The notes under the pieces: generated by a model | What the model was told of the DNA's origin: nothing | The model's database searches: none | The model's input: the letters and a program-made list of their open reading frames with translations, nothing else | In this document: piece after piece, positions 26,431 to 34,773 of the stretch | How the letters are laid out: each line of letters begins with the position of its first letter | How positions within the stretch are numbered: position 1 is the first letter of the stretch | Made by a program: the position numbers and the translations under genes | Assembly: GCA_009843525.1 (NCBI GenBank) | Contig: VYDH01000031.1 | Span: 36,870 to 100,869, forward strand | Source: Acidimicrobiales bacterium | GTDB lineage: Bacteria > Actinomycetota > Acidimicrobiia > Acidimicrobiales > Poriferisodalaceae | Direction: 5' to 3' | DNA length: 64,000 nt

Positions 26431-26655
26431 TCAGGCTCGGGCGACGTCCTGATCGGCCTTGGTGATCGCGGGCAGTTCTGCGGCTTCGTCGCCCCGACGC
26501 AGCAGTGTCCGCACGTCGAGCAGCACATCGGTGACCTCGACCGACGAGACCAGTTCGCGGCTGAAGAAGTCACCCAGCGCACTGTCGATGACTTCGAGTG
26601 CGTCGGAGATGATCCGGGGCTCAGCTGTCCGAGTCGGTTCCGTTGTCTCGGTCAT
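26431..26655 (-). CDS. Conserved-looking small protein of unknown function
   Basis: A 74-residue acidic protein: a Thr/Glu-rich N-terminus, then an amphipathic helical core (DALEVIDSALGDFFSRELV and VEVTDVLLDVRTLLRR). No known motif is recognised. ATG 26655 has GGGAGGGA ideally placed upstream and is chosen over a 24-residue extension from 26727. It converges with the PAP2 gene and diverges from the LLM gene. Coding is supported by the ribosome-binding site and G/C-rich third positions. Confidence 0.65.
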   Translation of the reverse strand: MTETTEPTRTAEPRIISDALEVIDSALGDFFSRELVSSVEVTDVLLDVRTLLRRGDEAAELPAITKADQDVARA

Positions 26656-26678
26656 CTCTGTTCCCTCCCCGCTCCCGA

Positions 26679-26692
26679 CGTCTGTGCAGACG
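26679..26692. repeat. 14-bp inverted repeat between divergent genes
   Basis: CGTCTG-TG-CAGACG, 24 bases upstream of the 74-residue gene on the minus strand. It may be an operator; no regulator gene is adjacent. Confidence 0.4.
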
Positions 26693-26816
26693 GCGTTGCT
26701 GGCTGTGAACCTCACCCTATCTCGCACCCGGCGCCGGCCACCGTCAGTTCACCAACACGTCACATGACTGCCCGCAAACGCGCGCAACGGCACCCCCGAA
26801 CGGCGCGGTCGGCGGG

Positions 26817-26822
26817 TACGGT
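26817..26822 (+). promoter_or_regulatory. Putative leaderless -10 element of LLM oxidoreductase gene
   Basis: TACGGT with 8 bases to ATG 26831; no Shine-Dalgarno. Confidence 0.4.
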
Positions 26823-26830
26823 GCGCCGCC

Positions 26831-27826
26831 ATGAGCCTGAACGGACCATTTCCCTATGGTGTGACCTTCGGCAGCCTGGGTGTGCTGGGTCCCGCTGCGG
26901 TCACCGACATCGCCCGTGCGGCCGAGGCGCAGGGCTACTCGTCGATCTGGACGGTCGAGGCGACCGGGACCGATGCATTCTCGCTTCTGGGTGCCGTCGC
27001 CCACGCTGCCCCTGGCCTCGATCTGGCCACCGGCATCATTCCCATCCAGCTGCGCGCGCCCACGCTGGTGGCCATGACTGCCGCCACCCTGCAGTCGCTC
27101 AGCCCCGAGCGCGACGTGCTGGTAGGACTCGGCGTGTCGGCACCCGGCATTCTCCGCCAGCACGGCGAGTCGCCGCCGGAGCGCCCCATTGCGATGATGC
27201 GCGAGTACGTGGCGCTGCTGCGCGAGTGCCTGAGCGGCGAATCGGTGACCTTCGAGGGCGACTTCTGGCAGGTGCGCCGATTCCGCCTCGCCATGCGGCT
27301 AGGCGAGCGCCGACCCAACATCGTGCTCGCAGCGCTCAACCCGCAGATGCTGCGGTTGGCGGGCGAGGTGGCCGACGGCGTCCTGCTCAACTACCTGCCC
27401 GCTTCGCACGTCCCCAGCGTGGTAGCCGAGGTGCGCAAGGGCGGCGACGCGCAGATCATCTGCTATGTCCATGCCGCCGCTGGCGAACTGGAGCGCTCGG
27501 CCCGCTCTGCACAGCGGGACCTGCTCAACTACGCGATGGCCGACGGCTACGCCAACGCCTTCCGCGCCGCGGGCTTCGGCGACGAGGTGGACGAAGCCCG
27601 CGCCCGCCAGTCCGAGCGAGACCGAGACGGCGCTCTCGCCGCGATATCGAACGAGATGATCCAAGCGATCGACTTCATCGGCACGCCGGCCGAGATCGCT
27701 GCCTTCGCCCGGGAATATGTCGATGCAGGGGTGGAGCACCCGGTGCTGATGCCGCTGCCGTGGGGTGACGACCGGCGCGCCGTGACCGACGAGACGATGG
27801 CGGCGTTCGCCGACGCCTTCGCCTGA
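26831..27826 (+). CDS. LLM-class (F420-type) flavin-dependent oxidoreductase
   Basis: A 331-residue luciferase-like TIM-barrel enzyme, probably using coenzyme F420 given the actinobacterial context. Features: YGVTFGSLGVLGP start, IARAAEAQGYSSIWTVEATGTDAFS, LATGIIPIQLRAPTL, LGVSAPG and the C-terminal FIGTPAEIAAFAREYVDAGVEHPVLMPL. The reaction is unknown; relatives oxidise alcohols or reduce activated double bonds. It resembles the 55424-56410 protein in overall plan. Confidence 0.88.
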   Translation: MSLNGPFPYGVTFGSLGVLGPAAVTDIARAAEAQGYSSIWTVEATGTDAFSLLGAVAHAAPGLDLATGIIPIQLRAPTLVAMTAATLQSLSPERDVLVGLGVSAPGILRQHGESPPERPIAMMREYVALLRECLSGESVTFEGDFWQVRRFRLAMRLGERRPNIVLAALNPQMLRLAGEVADGVLLNYLPASHVPSVVAEVRKGGDAQIICYVHAAAGELERSARSAQRDLLNYAMADGYANAFRAAGFGDEVDEARARQSERDRDGALAAISNEMIQAIDFIGTPAEIAAFAREYVDAGVEHPVLMPLPWGDDRRAVTDETMAAFADAFA

Positions 27827-27852
27827 TCCGGCGGCACGCCGAGGGGCGCAGC

Positions 27853-28506
27853 TCAGTCGGCGGTGGCGACGCCCACCGGGCAGGTCTGGCCGGTGCTGCC
27901 CAAGCCGCAGTAGCCCCACGGGATCTTGTGCAGGTACTGCTGGTGATAGTCCTCGGCGTAGTAGAAGGGCCCGGCCAGGCAGATCTCGGTGGTGATAGGG
28001 CCGAGGTCTGCACGGTCGAGCACCGCCTGGAACATGTTGCGAGACGAGGTCGCGAGGTCCAGTTCGGCTTCGTCCGCGACATAGATGCCCGAGCGGTACT
28101 GGGTGCCGATGTCGTTGCCCTGCCGCATGCCCTGAGTGGGGTCGTGCCCCTCCCAGAACGCCTTCAACAGCGCCTCGAAGCTGGTGGCCGCGGGATCGAA
28201 CACTGCCAGCACGGCCTCGGTGTGGCCGGTCAGGCCAGAGCACACTTCCTCGTAGCTGGGATTGGGCGTGTGGCCGCCGGCGTAGCCCACGGCCGTGGTG
28301 TAGACGCCCGGATGCTGCCAGAAGATGCGCTCGGCACCCCAGAAGCAGCCCATGCCCACCACGATGTGCTTGAAGCCGTCGGGGAACGGCGGTGTCATCG
28401 ACGTTCCGAGCACGACGTGCGCCGGAGCGACCGGCATCGTCTGGCTGCGACCGGGCAGCGCAGCGTCGGCGTCCGGAATCTCCAGCTTCCTCGACCACAA
28501 CGCCAC
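27853..28506 (-). CDS. msrA: Peptide-methionine (S)-S-oxide reductase
   Basis: A 217-residue MsrA repairing methionine-S-sulfoxide. The catalytic motif GMGCFWGAE has Cys54. [43 protein letters not shown] and [12 protein letters not shown] are all typical. Two C-terminal Cys in [14 protein letters not shown] are likely resolving residues for thioredoxin-linked recycling. GTG start 28506 has GGAGGAAAC upstream. Confidence 0.96.
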   Translation of the reverse strand: MALWSRKLEIPDADAALPGRSQTMPVAPAHVVLGTSMTPPFPDGFKHIVVGMGCFWGAERIFWQHPGVYTTAVGYAGGHTPNPSYEEVCSGLTGHTEAVLAVFDPAATSFEALLKAFWEGHDPTQGMRQGNDIGTQYRSGIYVADEAELDLATSSRNMFQAVLDRADLGPITTEICLAGPFYYAEDYHQQYLHKIPWGYCGLGSTGQTCPVGVATAD

Positions 28507-28543
28507 GGTGTTTCCTCCTGCTGTGTCTCAAACGCTAGCGACC

Positions 28544-28549
28544 TAATGT
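28544..28549 (+). promoter_or_regulatory. Putative leaderless -10 element of the MaoC-like pair
   Basis: TAATGT with 7 bases to ATG 28557; no Shine-Dalgarno. Confidence 0.45.
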
Positions 28550-28556
28550 CAAGAGC

Positions 28557-29048
28557 ATGAGCGAGTCGCTGATTCCGGCCGAAACGCTGGAGCGCGTGGG
28601 CGAGGTGCTGTCAGGACCGGTCACCGTGGTCATCGACCGTCGGGAGGCGCAGCGCTACGCATACGCCGTCGGCGATGAGAACCCCATCTATTTCGACGAG
28701 GTCGCAGCACAGGCGGCCGGGTACCGGACGCTGGTGGCGCCGCCCACCTATGTCACCCATGCCGTGGTGCAGCCGAGAACGGCATCAGACCTGCGCACCG
28801 ACGGCCTCTACCGCGAGGGCACTCGCATCCGGCTGCAGGTCGACCGGGTGATGTTCGGCGGCGAGGAATGGGACTTTCTCGAACCCGTCTGCGTCGGCGA
28901 CGAGATCACCGCCATCGTCCGGCTTGCCGCAGTCGACCAGAAGGAGGGCCGCAAGGGGCCGTTCGTGCGGCAGGTGCGCGAGACCACCTTCGTCAACCAA
29001 TTCGGCGACGAGGTCGCCCGTTCCCGCATGATCGGCATCGCACGATGA
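28557..29048 (+). CDS. FAS1-like / MaoC N-terminal dehydratase subunit
   Basis: A 163-residue single-hotdog protein of the MaoC_dehydrat_N (FAS1-DH) group, as in the HadA/HadC subunits. RREAQRYAYAVGDENPIYFDE and LVAPPTYVTHAV mark the hotdog helix, and the C-terminal REGRKGPFVRQVRETTFVNQFGDEVA is typical. Probably pairs with the next protein to form a hydratase/dehydratase heterodimer for an enoyl-thioester. The two genes are 10 bases apart. Confidence 0.85.
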   Translation: MSESLIPAETLERVGEVLSGPVTVVIDRREAQRYAYAVGDENPIYFDEVAAQAAGYRTLVAPPTYVTHAVVQPRTASDLRTDGLYREGTRIRLQVDRVMFGGEEWDFLEPVCVGDEITAIVRLAAVDQKEGRKGPFVRQVRETTFVNQFGDEVARSRMIGIAR

Positions 29049-29058
29049 GCCCAGCCCC

Positions 29059-29502
29059 ATGAACCCAGCCACCGACACAGGCGCCGCAGCGCCGGATCTC
29101 GAGACACTTGAGGCCGGCCAGGAACTGCCGCCAATGCACAAGTTCCCCGACGAGGCGCAGCTCTTCCTCTACAGCGCCGCCAGCCACAACCCGCACCGGA
29201 TCCACTACGACCGTGAGTACGCCCGCTTCGAGGGGCACGACGACATCATCGTGCATGGTCCGCTGCAGGGCGCATGGCTCACGCAGTTCGTGACGGACTG
29301 GGCGGGACCGGGCGCCCGGCTGCTGGGTGTCACATGGCAGAACCGCGCCAGCGGCCTGCCGGGCGAGGAGCTCGTGTTCTCGGGCACGGTGACCTCGGTC
29401 GATTCCCAAACGGGCGTCGTCGAGCTGGACATCGCCGAGCACACCTCCGACGGGAGACTGCTCATGCCGGCGACAGCTAGGGTCCGCCTGCCTACCGCGT
29501 AG
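29059..29502 (+). CDS. MaoC-like dehydratase partner subunit
   Basis: A 147-residue hotdog protein like the HadB-type catalytic subunit. The hydratase-2-like motif is present in the form SAASHNPHRIHYDREYA, followed by IIVHGPLQGAWLTQFV. It follows the FAS1-like subunit and precedes an LLM oxidoreductase gene, so the set likely metabolises one acyl chain. ATG 29059 lacks a clear Shine-Dalgarno and may be translated by coupling. Confidence 0.85.
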   Translation: MNPATDTGAAAPDLETLEAGQELPPMHKFPDEAQLFLYSAASHNPHRIHYDREYARFEGHDDIIVHGPLQGAWLTQFVTDWAGPGARLLGVTWQNRASGLPGEELVFSGTVTSVDSQTGVVELDIAEHTSDGRLLMPATARVRLPTA

Positions 29503-29521
29503 CCCCAGGAGACAACCGCGC

Positions 29522-30433
29522 ATGAAGATCGCCGTCGACTTCCCGTCCATTGCGTTCCGGGAGGGACCCCAGCGAGTGCTCGATCTGGCGAAGGCCATCG
29601 AAGACTTGGGCTACGACGAGATTGCGGCATTCGACCATGTGGTGATGGGCCACCCAGGCGAAGGGCGCTTCACCATCTACCCCGCCAACATGCCCATTCT
29701 CGAGGCACTGATGCTGCTGGCGAACGTGGCAGCGGTGACCGAGCGAGTCTCGCTGTCGACCGAGGTGCTGGTGCTGCCGCAGCGCCAGCCCGTGCTGGTG
29801 GCCAAGCAGATCTCCACGCTGGACACGCTGTCGAACGGCCGGGTGCGCCTCGGCATCGGCGTGGGCTGGCAGGACTCCGAGTACGACGCCCTCGAGGAGG
29901 ATTTCCACACCCGGGGGAAGCGCATGGACGAGGCCATCGACCTCATGCGCACCTACTGGGAAGGCGGCCGGATCGAGTACTCGGGCGAGCACTACAACAG
30001 CCACGACATGGGCATGGAGCCCGTCTCGCCGCAAGGTGCCGCTATCCCGCTGTGGATCGGCGGCGACAGCCGCGCCGCGTTGCGGCGCACCGCTCAGAAG
30101 GGTGACGGCTGGATGGCGTCGGGCGTGAGCGACGAGCGAGCGCTCGAGTGCATGACGGAGATCCGCCGCCGCGCCGAGGAGGACTTCGGCCGCGATCCCG
30201 ACTCCATCGGCATGCAGCTCATGCTGGCTCCGCCGCCCCGCACCGATGCCGACAAAGGCTTCTACAAGGATTTGGACGCCATCGGCGAGCGGGCCGCCGT
30301 GGTCAAGGCGCTGGGATTCGACTGGGCCTCGGTCAATGTCACCGCCATGTTCCAGGCCGGTGCCCGCTCGGTCGAGGCCATGATCGACCGGCTGGGCGAG
30401 ATTCTCGAACGCATCCGGGCCGAGACCGGCTGA
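29522..30433 (+). CDS. LLM-class F420-dependent oxidoreductase
   Basis: A 303-residue luciferase-like protein: MKIAVDFPSIAFREGPQRVLDLAKAIEDLGYDEIAAFDHVV, LSTEVLVLPQRQPVLVAKQISTLDTLSNGRVRLGIGVGW and PLWIGGDSRAALRRTAQKGDGWM are hallmarks of the F420 subgroup TIGR03619-like proteins. AGGAGACAACCGCGC upstream of ATG 29522 is a good ribosome-binding site. Substrate unknown. Confidence 0.9.
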   Translation: MKIAVDFPSIAFREGPQRVLDLAKAIEDLGYDEIAAFDHVVMGHPGEGRFTIYPANMPILEALMLLANVAAVTERVSLSTEVLVLPQRQPVLVAKQISTLDTLSNGRVRLGIGVGWQDSEYDALEEDFHTRGKRMDEAIDLMRTYWEGGRIEYSGEHYNSHDMGMEPVSPQGAAIPLWIGGDSRAALRRTAQKGDGWMASGVSDERALECMTEIRRRAEEDFGRDPDSIGMQLMLAPPPRTDADKGFYKDLDAIGERAAVVKALGFDWASVNVTAMFQAGARSVEAMIDRLGEILERIRAETG

Positions 30434-30473
30434 GCCCCGCCAAGAACCCGCTCCCACGGCCGTCACAACGCCG

Positions 30474-30527
30474 TACAGGCACAACGCACTACAGGTACAA
30501 CACAGAACAGGCCCATTACAGAACAGG
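30474..30527. repeat. Short imperfect direct repeats in 102-base spacer
   Basis: TACAGGCACAACGCA (30474-30488) and TACAGGTACAACACA (30490-30504) differ at two positions. ACAGAACAGG then occurs at 30502-30511 and again at 30518-30527. The spacer is markedly A/C-rich compared with its surroundings and lies just upstream of the mycothiol-dependent enzyme gene. Unknown role. Confidence 0.55.
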
Positions 30528-30535
30528 ACGGCAAC

Positions 30536-31324
30536 ATGAGCCAGCCGCAACTCATCATCGACAACCTCAAGGCCTGCTGGGCGAGCTGCAAGGAGTTCTA
30601 CGGCTCGCTCGAGGGCGATCAGTGGCAGGTGCAGTCGCACTGTCCCGACTGGACAGTCCACGGCGTGCTGGTACACCAGGTGTCGGTGGAGCAGGCCCTG
30701 TCGGGCTGGCTGCCCGAGTCGGTGGAGACCCCTCCGCCGTTCGGCGACATCGCCGGCTACGTCTCCGCAGCCACGGCCATGAGCGGGCCGGAGCTGACGG
30801 CGTTCGCCGCCGAGGTGTGGGACGGCCGTGCAGCGCAGCTCGAGGCGCTCGATGACGAGGTCTTCGACCGCGGGTCGATCACGCCGGTGGGGCCCGGCAC
30901 CTACGGCCGCTTCATGGCGATCCGGGAATTCGACCACTGGATGCACGAGCGCGACTGCCGCACCCCGCTGGAGATGCCGACCGACAACGGCGGGCCTGCC
31001 GCCGAGATGGCTCTGAACGAGGTGCACCTGTCGATCGGCTACATCGCCGGCAAGAAGGTGGGTCTTCCCGATGGCGCCTCCATGCATTTCGACATCACCG
31101 GCGCCGTGGAGCGCGACATCTACGTGCAGGTGGAGGGCCGGGCCCGCGAGGTCGATCACGTGGAGAACCCCACCGTCACGCTGCACTGCGACTCGATGGC
31201 GTTCATGGACCTCACCTGCGGGCGGATCGACCCTGAGGGCCCGATCGCTGCAGGTTTGGTGACGTGGTCGGGCGATGCCGAGCTCGGCGCGCACGCCGCC
31301 CGCAACCTGCGCTTCACGATGTAG
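30536..31324 (+). CDS. Maleylpyruvate-isomerase-family mycothiol-dependent enzyme
   Basis: A 262-residue protein of the mycothiol-dependent DinB-like superfamily (MDMPI N domain plus C-terminal SCP2-like domain). The N-terminal four-helix bundle carries SHCPDWTVHGVLVHQV with the first metal His and IREFDHWMHERDCR with the Glu/His ligands near residue 128-137. The C-terminal half (about 160-262) contains VEGRAREVDHVENP-VTLHCDSMAFMDL, the usual sterol-carrier-like domain. Start ATG 30536 is preceded by CAGGACGGCAAC. Role in thiol-dependent isomerisation or detoxification is inferred. Confidence 0.88.
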   Translation: MSQPQLIIDNLKACWASCKEFYGSLEGDQWQVQSHCPDWTVHGVLVHQVSVEQALSGWLPESVETPPPFGDIAGYVSAATAMSGPELTAFAAEVWDGRAAQLEALDDEVFDRGSITPVGPGTYGRFMAIREFDHWMHERDCRTPLEMPTDNGGPAAEMALNEVHLSIGYIAGKKVGLPDGASMHFDITGAVERDIYVQVEGRAREVDHVENPTVTLHCDSMAFMDLTCGRIDPEGPIAAGLVTWSGDAELGAHAARNLRFTM

Positions 31325-31381
31325 TAACTCGCCAAGCCCTGATCTCGACAAGACCCGTCTCGACAAACAAGGAGCACCCAC

Positions 31382-31804
31382 ATGTCAGAAACGTCCCTGC
31401 CAGTACGGCACCTGTTCAGAATGGACATTGATGCCGACCTGTCCAATGCCGCTCGCATCCGCGGCGGGCCAGCCGGCACCCGGATGGTGGCCTCGGTCGA
31501 CGGCGGCACCGTCACCGGCGAGCGCATCAACGGCACCATCCTGGGCCCGTCAGGCGACTGGCTGTACCGCGCTGCCGACGGAACTATGCATCTCGATGTC
31601 CGCATCTCGATCCGCACCGACGACGAGGTCGACATCCTGATGGAGTACCAGGGGAAGATCTACGGCGACGGCTCGCCGCGGTCCGCGCCCACCTTCCAGA
31701 CGTCGATGGAAGGCCCGTACAACTGGCTCAACAAGATCCAGGCCATCGGCATCGGCTCGATCGACGACGGCAAGCTGGCCTACGAGGTCTACGAACTGCT
31801 GTAG
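31382..31804 (+). CDS. DUF3237 domain protein
   Basis: A 140-residue protein with the DUF3237 pattern: LFRMDIDAD, GTRMVASVDGGTVTGERINGTIL, SGDWLYRAADGTMHLDVRISIRTDD, and TSMEGPYNWLNKIQAIGIG. Predicted all-beta barrel; function unknown. GGAGCACCCAC upstream of ATG 31382 is a good ribosome-binding site. It follows the mycothiol-dependent enzyme on the same strand by 57 bases. Confidence 0.88.
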   Translation: MSETSLPVRHLFRMDIDADLSNAARIRGGPAGTRMVASVDGGTVTGERINGTILGPSGDWLYRAADGTMHLDVRISIRTDDEVDILMEYQGKIYGDGSPRSAPTFQTSMEGPYNWLNKIQAIGIGSIDDGKLAYEVYELL

Positions 31805-31840
31805 CCGGTCGGCGCCGCCCCGGTGCTGGGTCGGGCTGCA

Positions 31841-33439
31841 TTACCTGGCGCTTGCGGGTCCACGCGGGTAGCCGAACCACATCAGCGGGATGCACAGCGC
31901 CTGCAGCGCGCCCAGCAGCAGCCACATCCAGTTATAGAGATGCACCTCGTGGGTGCCGCCGAGCACTGCGATCGCGGCGGCCACGCCGACAGCAGCCAAT
32001 CCATAGCGCAATGACTGGTGGACGCCGTTGGCGGTGGCGATCGAAGCGGCCCCGATGTCGGCGAGCGCTGCCGAGTTGAGGTGACTGGCAAGCACGCCCA
32101 AGCCGAGCCCGAACAGCATCGTCGAGGGGAACAAGGCCAGCCAGTAGCGCACGTTCTCATCGAGGAAGAACAGCAGCCACAGCATGCCGGCGGTGGCGAA
32201 GACTGATGCCAAGGTCATCAGCCCCCGGAAGCCGTGCTTGTCGGCCCAGCGTCCGCTCAGGATCGCGACGGCACCTGAAACGACCGGCGCCGGCGTGAAC
32301 GCCAGCCCGACTCCCAGCAGGCTGTAGCCCCACACTCCCGTCAGGAACAGTGGCCATAGGAACCAGCTCGTGAAGGCACCGATCATCGACAGCGCAACCG
32401 CGAGGTTGGCCACTGCGAAACTCCGAATCCGGAACAGCCGCGGATCGAACAGCGGCTCGGGGTGCCGCGCCGAGCGCAGCAAGAAGAGCGGCAGCAGGAC
32501 TGCTCCGCCGCCGAAGCACGCCAAGGTCCAGGCGGACGACCAGCCCCAGTGGCGGCCCTGCAGCGTCGCGAGCACGATCAGGAACACCGCCGCCGTGCCC
32601 ATGATGACGCCCAGCAGATCCAAGGGAGTGCGCAAGTCTCGCTTGGCTGTCTCGTAGAGGAACCGCAGCGAACCCAAGAATGCGAGCGCCGCGATGGGCG
32701 CGATCGCCAGGTAGACGCCTCGCCAGCTTGAGAATTCCAGGATCACTGCCGCGAGTCCGGGCGCGATGCCGGACGCGACCATGCCCGCGGCTGCCCAGAT
32801 ACCGATGACGCTGGCCTGGCGGTCCGCGGGGAATTGCGGCAGGACCAACGCCAGCGAAGACGGGACGGTGAGCGCACCGCACAGGCCTTGAACAGCACGG
32901 GCGGCCAGCAACACGCCGATGCCCGGCGCGAATCCGGCGACGATCGACGAGACCAGCAATCCCAGCACCCCTGCCCGGAAGACCAGCAGGCGCCCATAGC
33001 GGTCGGCCAACCGGCCCCCGACGATGATCGTCGAGGCGAAGGCGAGCGCATAGCCGCTGACAATCCAGCCGGTGATGGCGTCGGAGACCCCGGAGAATGA
33101 GCGGACGATGTCGGGGAACGCCACGTTGGTGACCGTGACGTTGACCGTGCCGAACACGAACGCCAGCGATCCCGTCGCCAGTGCGAGGCCTGCCCGGCCG
33201 CGGGGAGCTTCGGCATCGCCGGAGGACCGGTGCGAGCCCGGCGCCAACGGCGGGCGCGCCGACGCTGCAGGGTCGATGCGCTGCGTTGCGATGTGATCTG
33301 CGGGCTCGGACGTGACGCGGTCGATGCGCGGTGGCGGCGCGCCGGCCGCGCTGGGCACCAGGCGCGCTGCACCTTCGCTGAGCCGGAGCTGGACGACCTG
33401 CGGTGCGGGGCTTGACGCTGAAGCGAGATCCTCAGTCAT
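31841..33439 (-). CDS. MFS transporter, DHA2-like multidrug/metabolite exporter
   Basis: A 532-residue major-facilitator protein with a ~75-residue hydrophilic N-terminus and about 12-14 transmembrane segments. Motif A GGRLADRYGRL is near 139-149, and the DHA2-type motif C region GIWAAAGMVASGIAPGLAAVI near 210. Its ATG overlaps the stop of the enolase-superfamily gene by 8 bases on the same strand, so it is co-expressed and may move a substrate or product of that pathway rather than a drug. Confidence 0.9.
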   Translation of the reverse strand: MTEDLASASSPAPQVVQLRLSEGAARLVPSAAGAPPPRIDRVTSEPADHIATQRIDPAASARPPLAPGSHRSSGDAEAPRGRAGLALATGSLAFVFGTVNVTVTNVAFPDIVRSFSGVSDAITGWIVSGYALAFASTIIVGGRLADRYGRLLVFRAGVLGLLVSSIVAGFAPGIGVLLAARAVQGLCGALTVPSSLALVLPQFPADRQASVIGIWAAAGMVASGIAPGLAAVILEFSSWRGVYLAIAPIAALAFLGSLRFLYETAKRDLRTPLDLLGVIMGTAAVFLIVLATLQGRHWGWSSAWTLACFGGGAVLLPLFLLRSARHPEPLFDPRLFRIRSFAVANLAVALSMIGAFTSWFLWPLFLTGVWGYSLLGVGLAFTPAPVVSGAVAILSGRWADKHGFRGLMTLASVFATAGMLWLLFFLDENVRYWLALFPSTMLFGLGLGVLASHLNSAALADIGAASIATANGVHQSLRYGLAAVGVAAAIAVLGGTHEVHLYNWMWLLLGALQALCIPLMWFGYPRGPASAR

Positions 33440-34682
33440 CGCCCGCCGGCGGACGTCGGTCGCGCAGGCCGCTGAGCCGCGGCGGATGTGCAGCGAGAGC
33501 CTCTTCCACGGGCTCGGTGCCCCAGCCGGGCTCGTCGCCCAGCACCAGGTGACCGTCCACGTAGTCGGGCGCGACCGTCACGATCTCGTCGTCCCACGCG
33601 ATCCGGTCGATGTCGGTCTCCATGACGATGATGTTCGGTGTCGCCGCTGCCCAGTGGGCGTTCATCATGGTGGCGAGGTGACCGTAGAAGTTGTGCGGCG
33701 CGACGCTGTGGCCCATGCCGTCGGCCATAGCGGCCATCTTCGACGACTGCCAGAAGCCGTTCCAGATGCCGTCGATGATCGGCACGTCGAATGAGCCGGC
33801 CTGCAGGTACGGGTACAGCTCGCGCACGCCGAACAGGCTCTCGCCCCCGCTGATCGTGCACCCGGCCTTGGAGCGGATGTGCGCCATTGCGTCGGGATGG
33901 TCGGAGTCGATCTCGATCCAGAACATCCCGAAATCGGCCAGCTCGCGCACGATGCGGGCGTAGCCCTCGGTGCGGGCGTTGAAGTTCAGGTCCAGCAGGA
34001 GGTCCATGCCGTCGCCGGCACCGTCTCGAAACGCCTGAAGGGTCGCCCGGATCTCGTCGATGAGCTGGCGCGACACGTTCAGCTCGGGCGCGAACGGCGT
34101 GCCGAAGCCCGGCAGCCAGCCGCGCAAGCCGTCGGGCGTCTGGCGGAAGATGTTGGTCTTGAGGGCGGTGAAGCCCTTGGAGGCGACCTCGGCGCCGAGC
34201 GCACGCACACCGTCGAGGTCGGTGATGCGGTTGCCGTAGATGTGGCCGAGGTTGATGCGCCAGGTGCCGCAGTGCGACCAGTACACCCGGATGCGGTCAC
34301 GCACCTTGCCGCCGAGCAGGTCGTAGCAGGGCACTCCCAGCGTGCGGGCCTTCGCATCGAGCAGCGCGTTCTCGACGGCACCGATGGCCTCGCCGATGAT
34401 GCCGCTGGCGGCCTGGCGCGTGCGGGCGAACAGGTACTGGTAGGCGGGCTCGTGGTCGAAGACCGAGCGACCGATGACCAGCGGCGCCAGCGCCTCGATG
34501 GCGGTGGTGAGGCCGGGCGAGGCGAAGCCCTCGTCGTACTCGGCCCAGCCGACCACGCCGTCGGCGGTGGTGATCTTCAAGAAGTAGTAGTTCCGCCACG
34601 CGGCGTCGCACGACAGCGTCTCGACGCGCTCGACCACCGTTCCAGGGTCCGATGATCCACTGCTGGCGGTCACATCACTCAC
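33432..34682 (-). CDS. Enolase-superfamily (mandelate racemase/muconate lactonizing) enzyme
   Basis: A 416-residue protein with capping domain and TIM barrel. Metal ligands are readable as Asp in LLLDLNFN, Glu in FWIEIDSDHP and Glu in ISGGESLFG. The His of the catalytic dyad is in HSVAPHNFYGHLATM. Substrate is probably a sugar acid or related carboxylate; the exact subgroup is not assignable by eye. GTG 34682 is chosen because CAGGGAGA lies 6-8 bases upstream; a longer frame (to 34865) would run through the divergent promoter. Transcribed divergently from the TauD/TfdA gene. Confidence 0.88.
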   Translation of the reverse strand: MSDVTASSGSSDPGTVVERVETLSCDAAWRNYYFLKITTADGVVGWAEYDEGFASPGLTTAIEALAPLVIGRSVFDHEPAYQYLFARTRQAASGIIGEAIGAVENALLDAKARTLGVPCYDLLGGKVRDRIRVYWSHCGTWRINLGHIYGNRITDLDGVRALGAEVASKGFTALKTNIFRQTPDGLRGWLPGFGTPFAPELNVSRQLIDEIRATLQAFRDGAGDGMDLLLDLNFNARTEGYARIVRELADFGMFWIEIDSDHPDAMAHIRSKAGCTISGGESLFGVRELYPYLQAGSFDVPIIDGIWNGFWQSSKMAAMADGMGHSVAPHNFYGHLATMMNAHWAAATPNIIVMETDIDRIAWDDEIVTVAPDYVDGHLVLGDEPGWGTEPVEEALAAHPPRLSGLRDRRPPAGDD

Positions 34683-34700
34683 TGCTGTTCTCCCTGACGA

Positions 34701-34712
34701 GCGCCGCGGCGC
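34701..34712. repeat. 12-bp perfect palindrome in divergent promoter
   Basis: GCGCCGCGGCGC lies between the enolase-superfamily gene and the dioxygenase gene. It may be a shared operator, though G/C-only palindromes arise by chance in DNA this rich. Confidence 0.35.
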
Positions 34713-34761
34713 CAACTGTCCATCGGCCGACGGCACCCTGAAGCTAATTCGGGGCTGGTGG

Positions 34762-34767
34762 TACGAT
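34762..34767 (+). promoter_or_regulatory. Putative leaderless -10 element of the dioxygenase gene
   Basis: TACGAT with 6 bases to ATG 34774; no Shine-Dalgarno. TGAAGC about 17 bases further upstream is a poor -35 candidate. Confidence 0.45.
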
Positions 34768-34773
34768 CCGGCT

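Noticed and set aside
29492..31381. 629-codon open frame on the minus strand
   Set aside because: It lies wholly antisense to the LLM and mycothiol-dependent enzyme genes, is His/Arg/Val-rich without domain signatures, and arises from G+C-rich codon mirroring.
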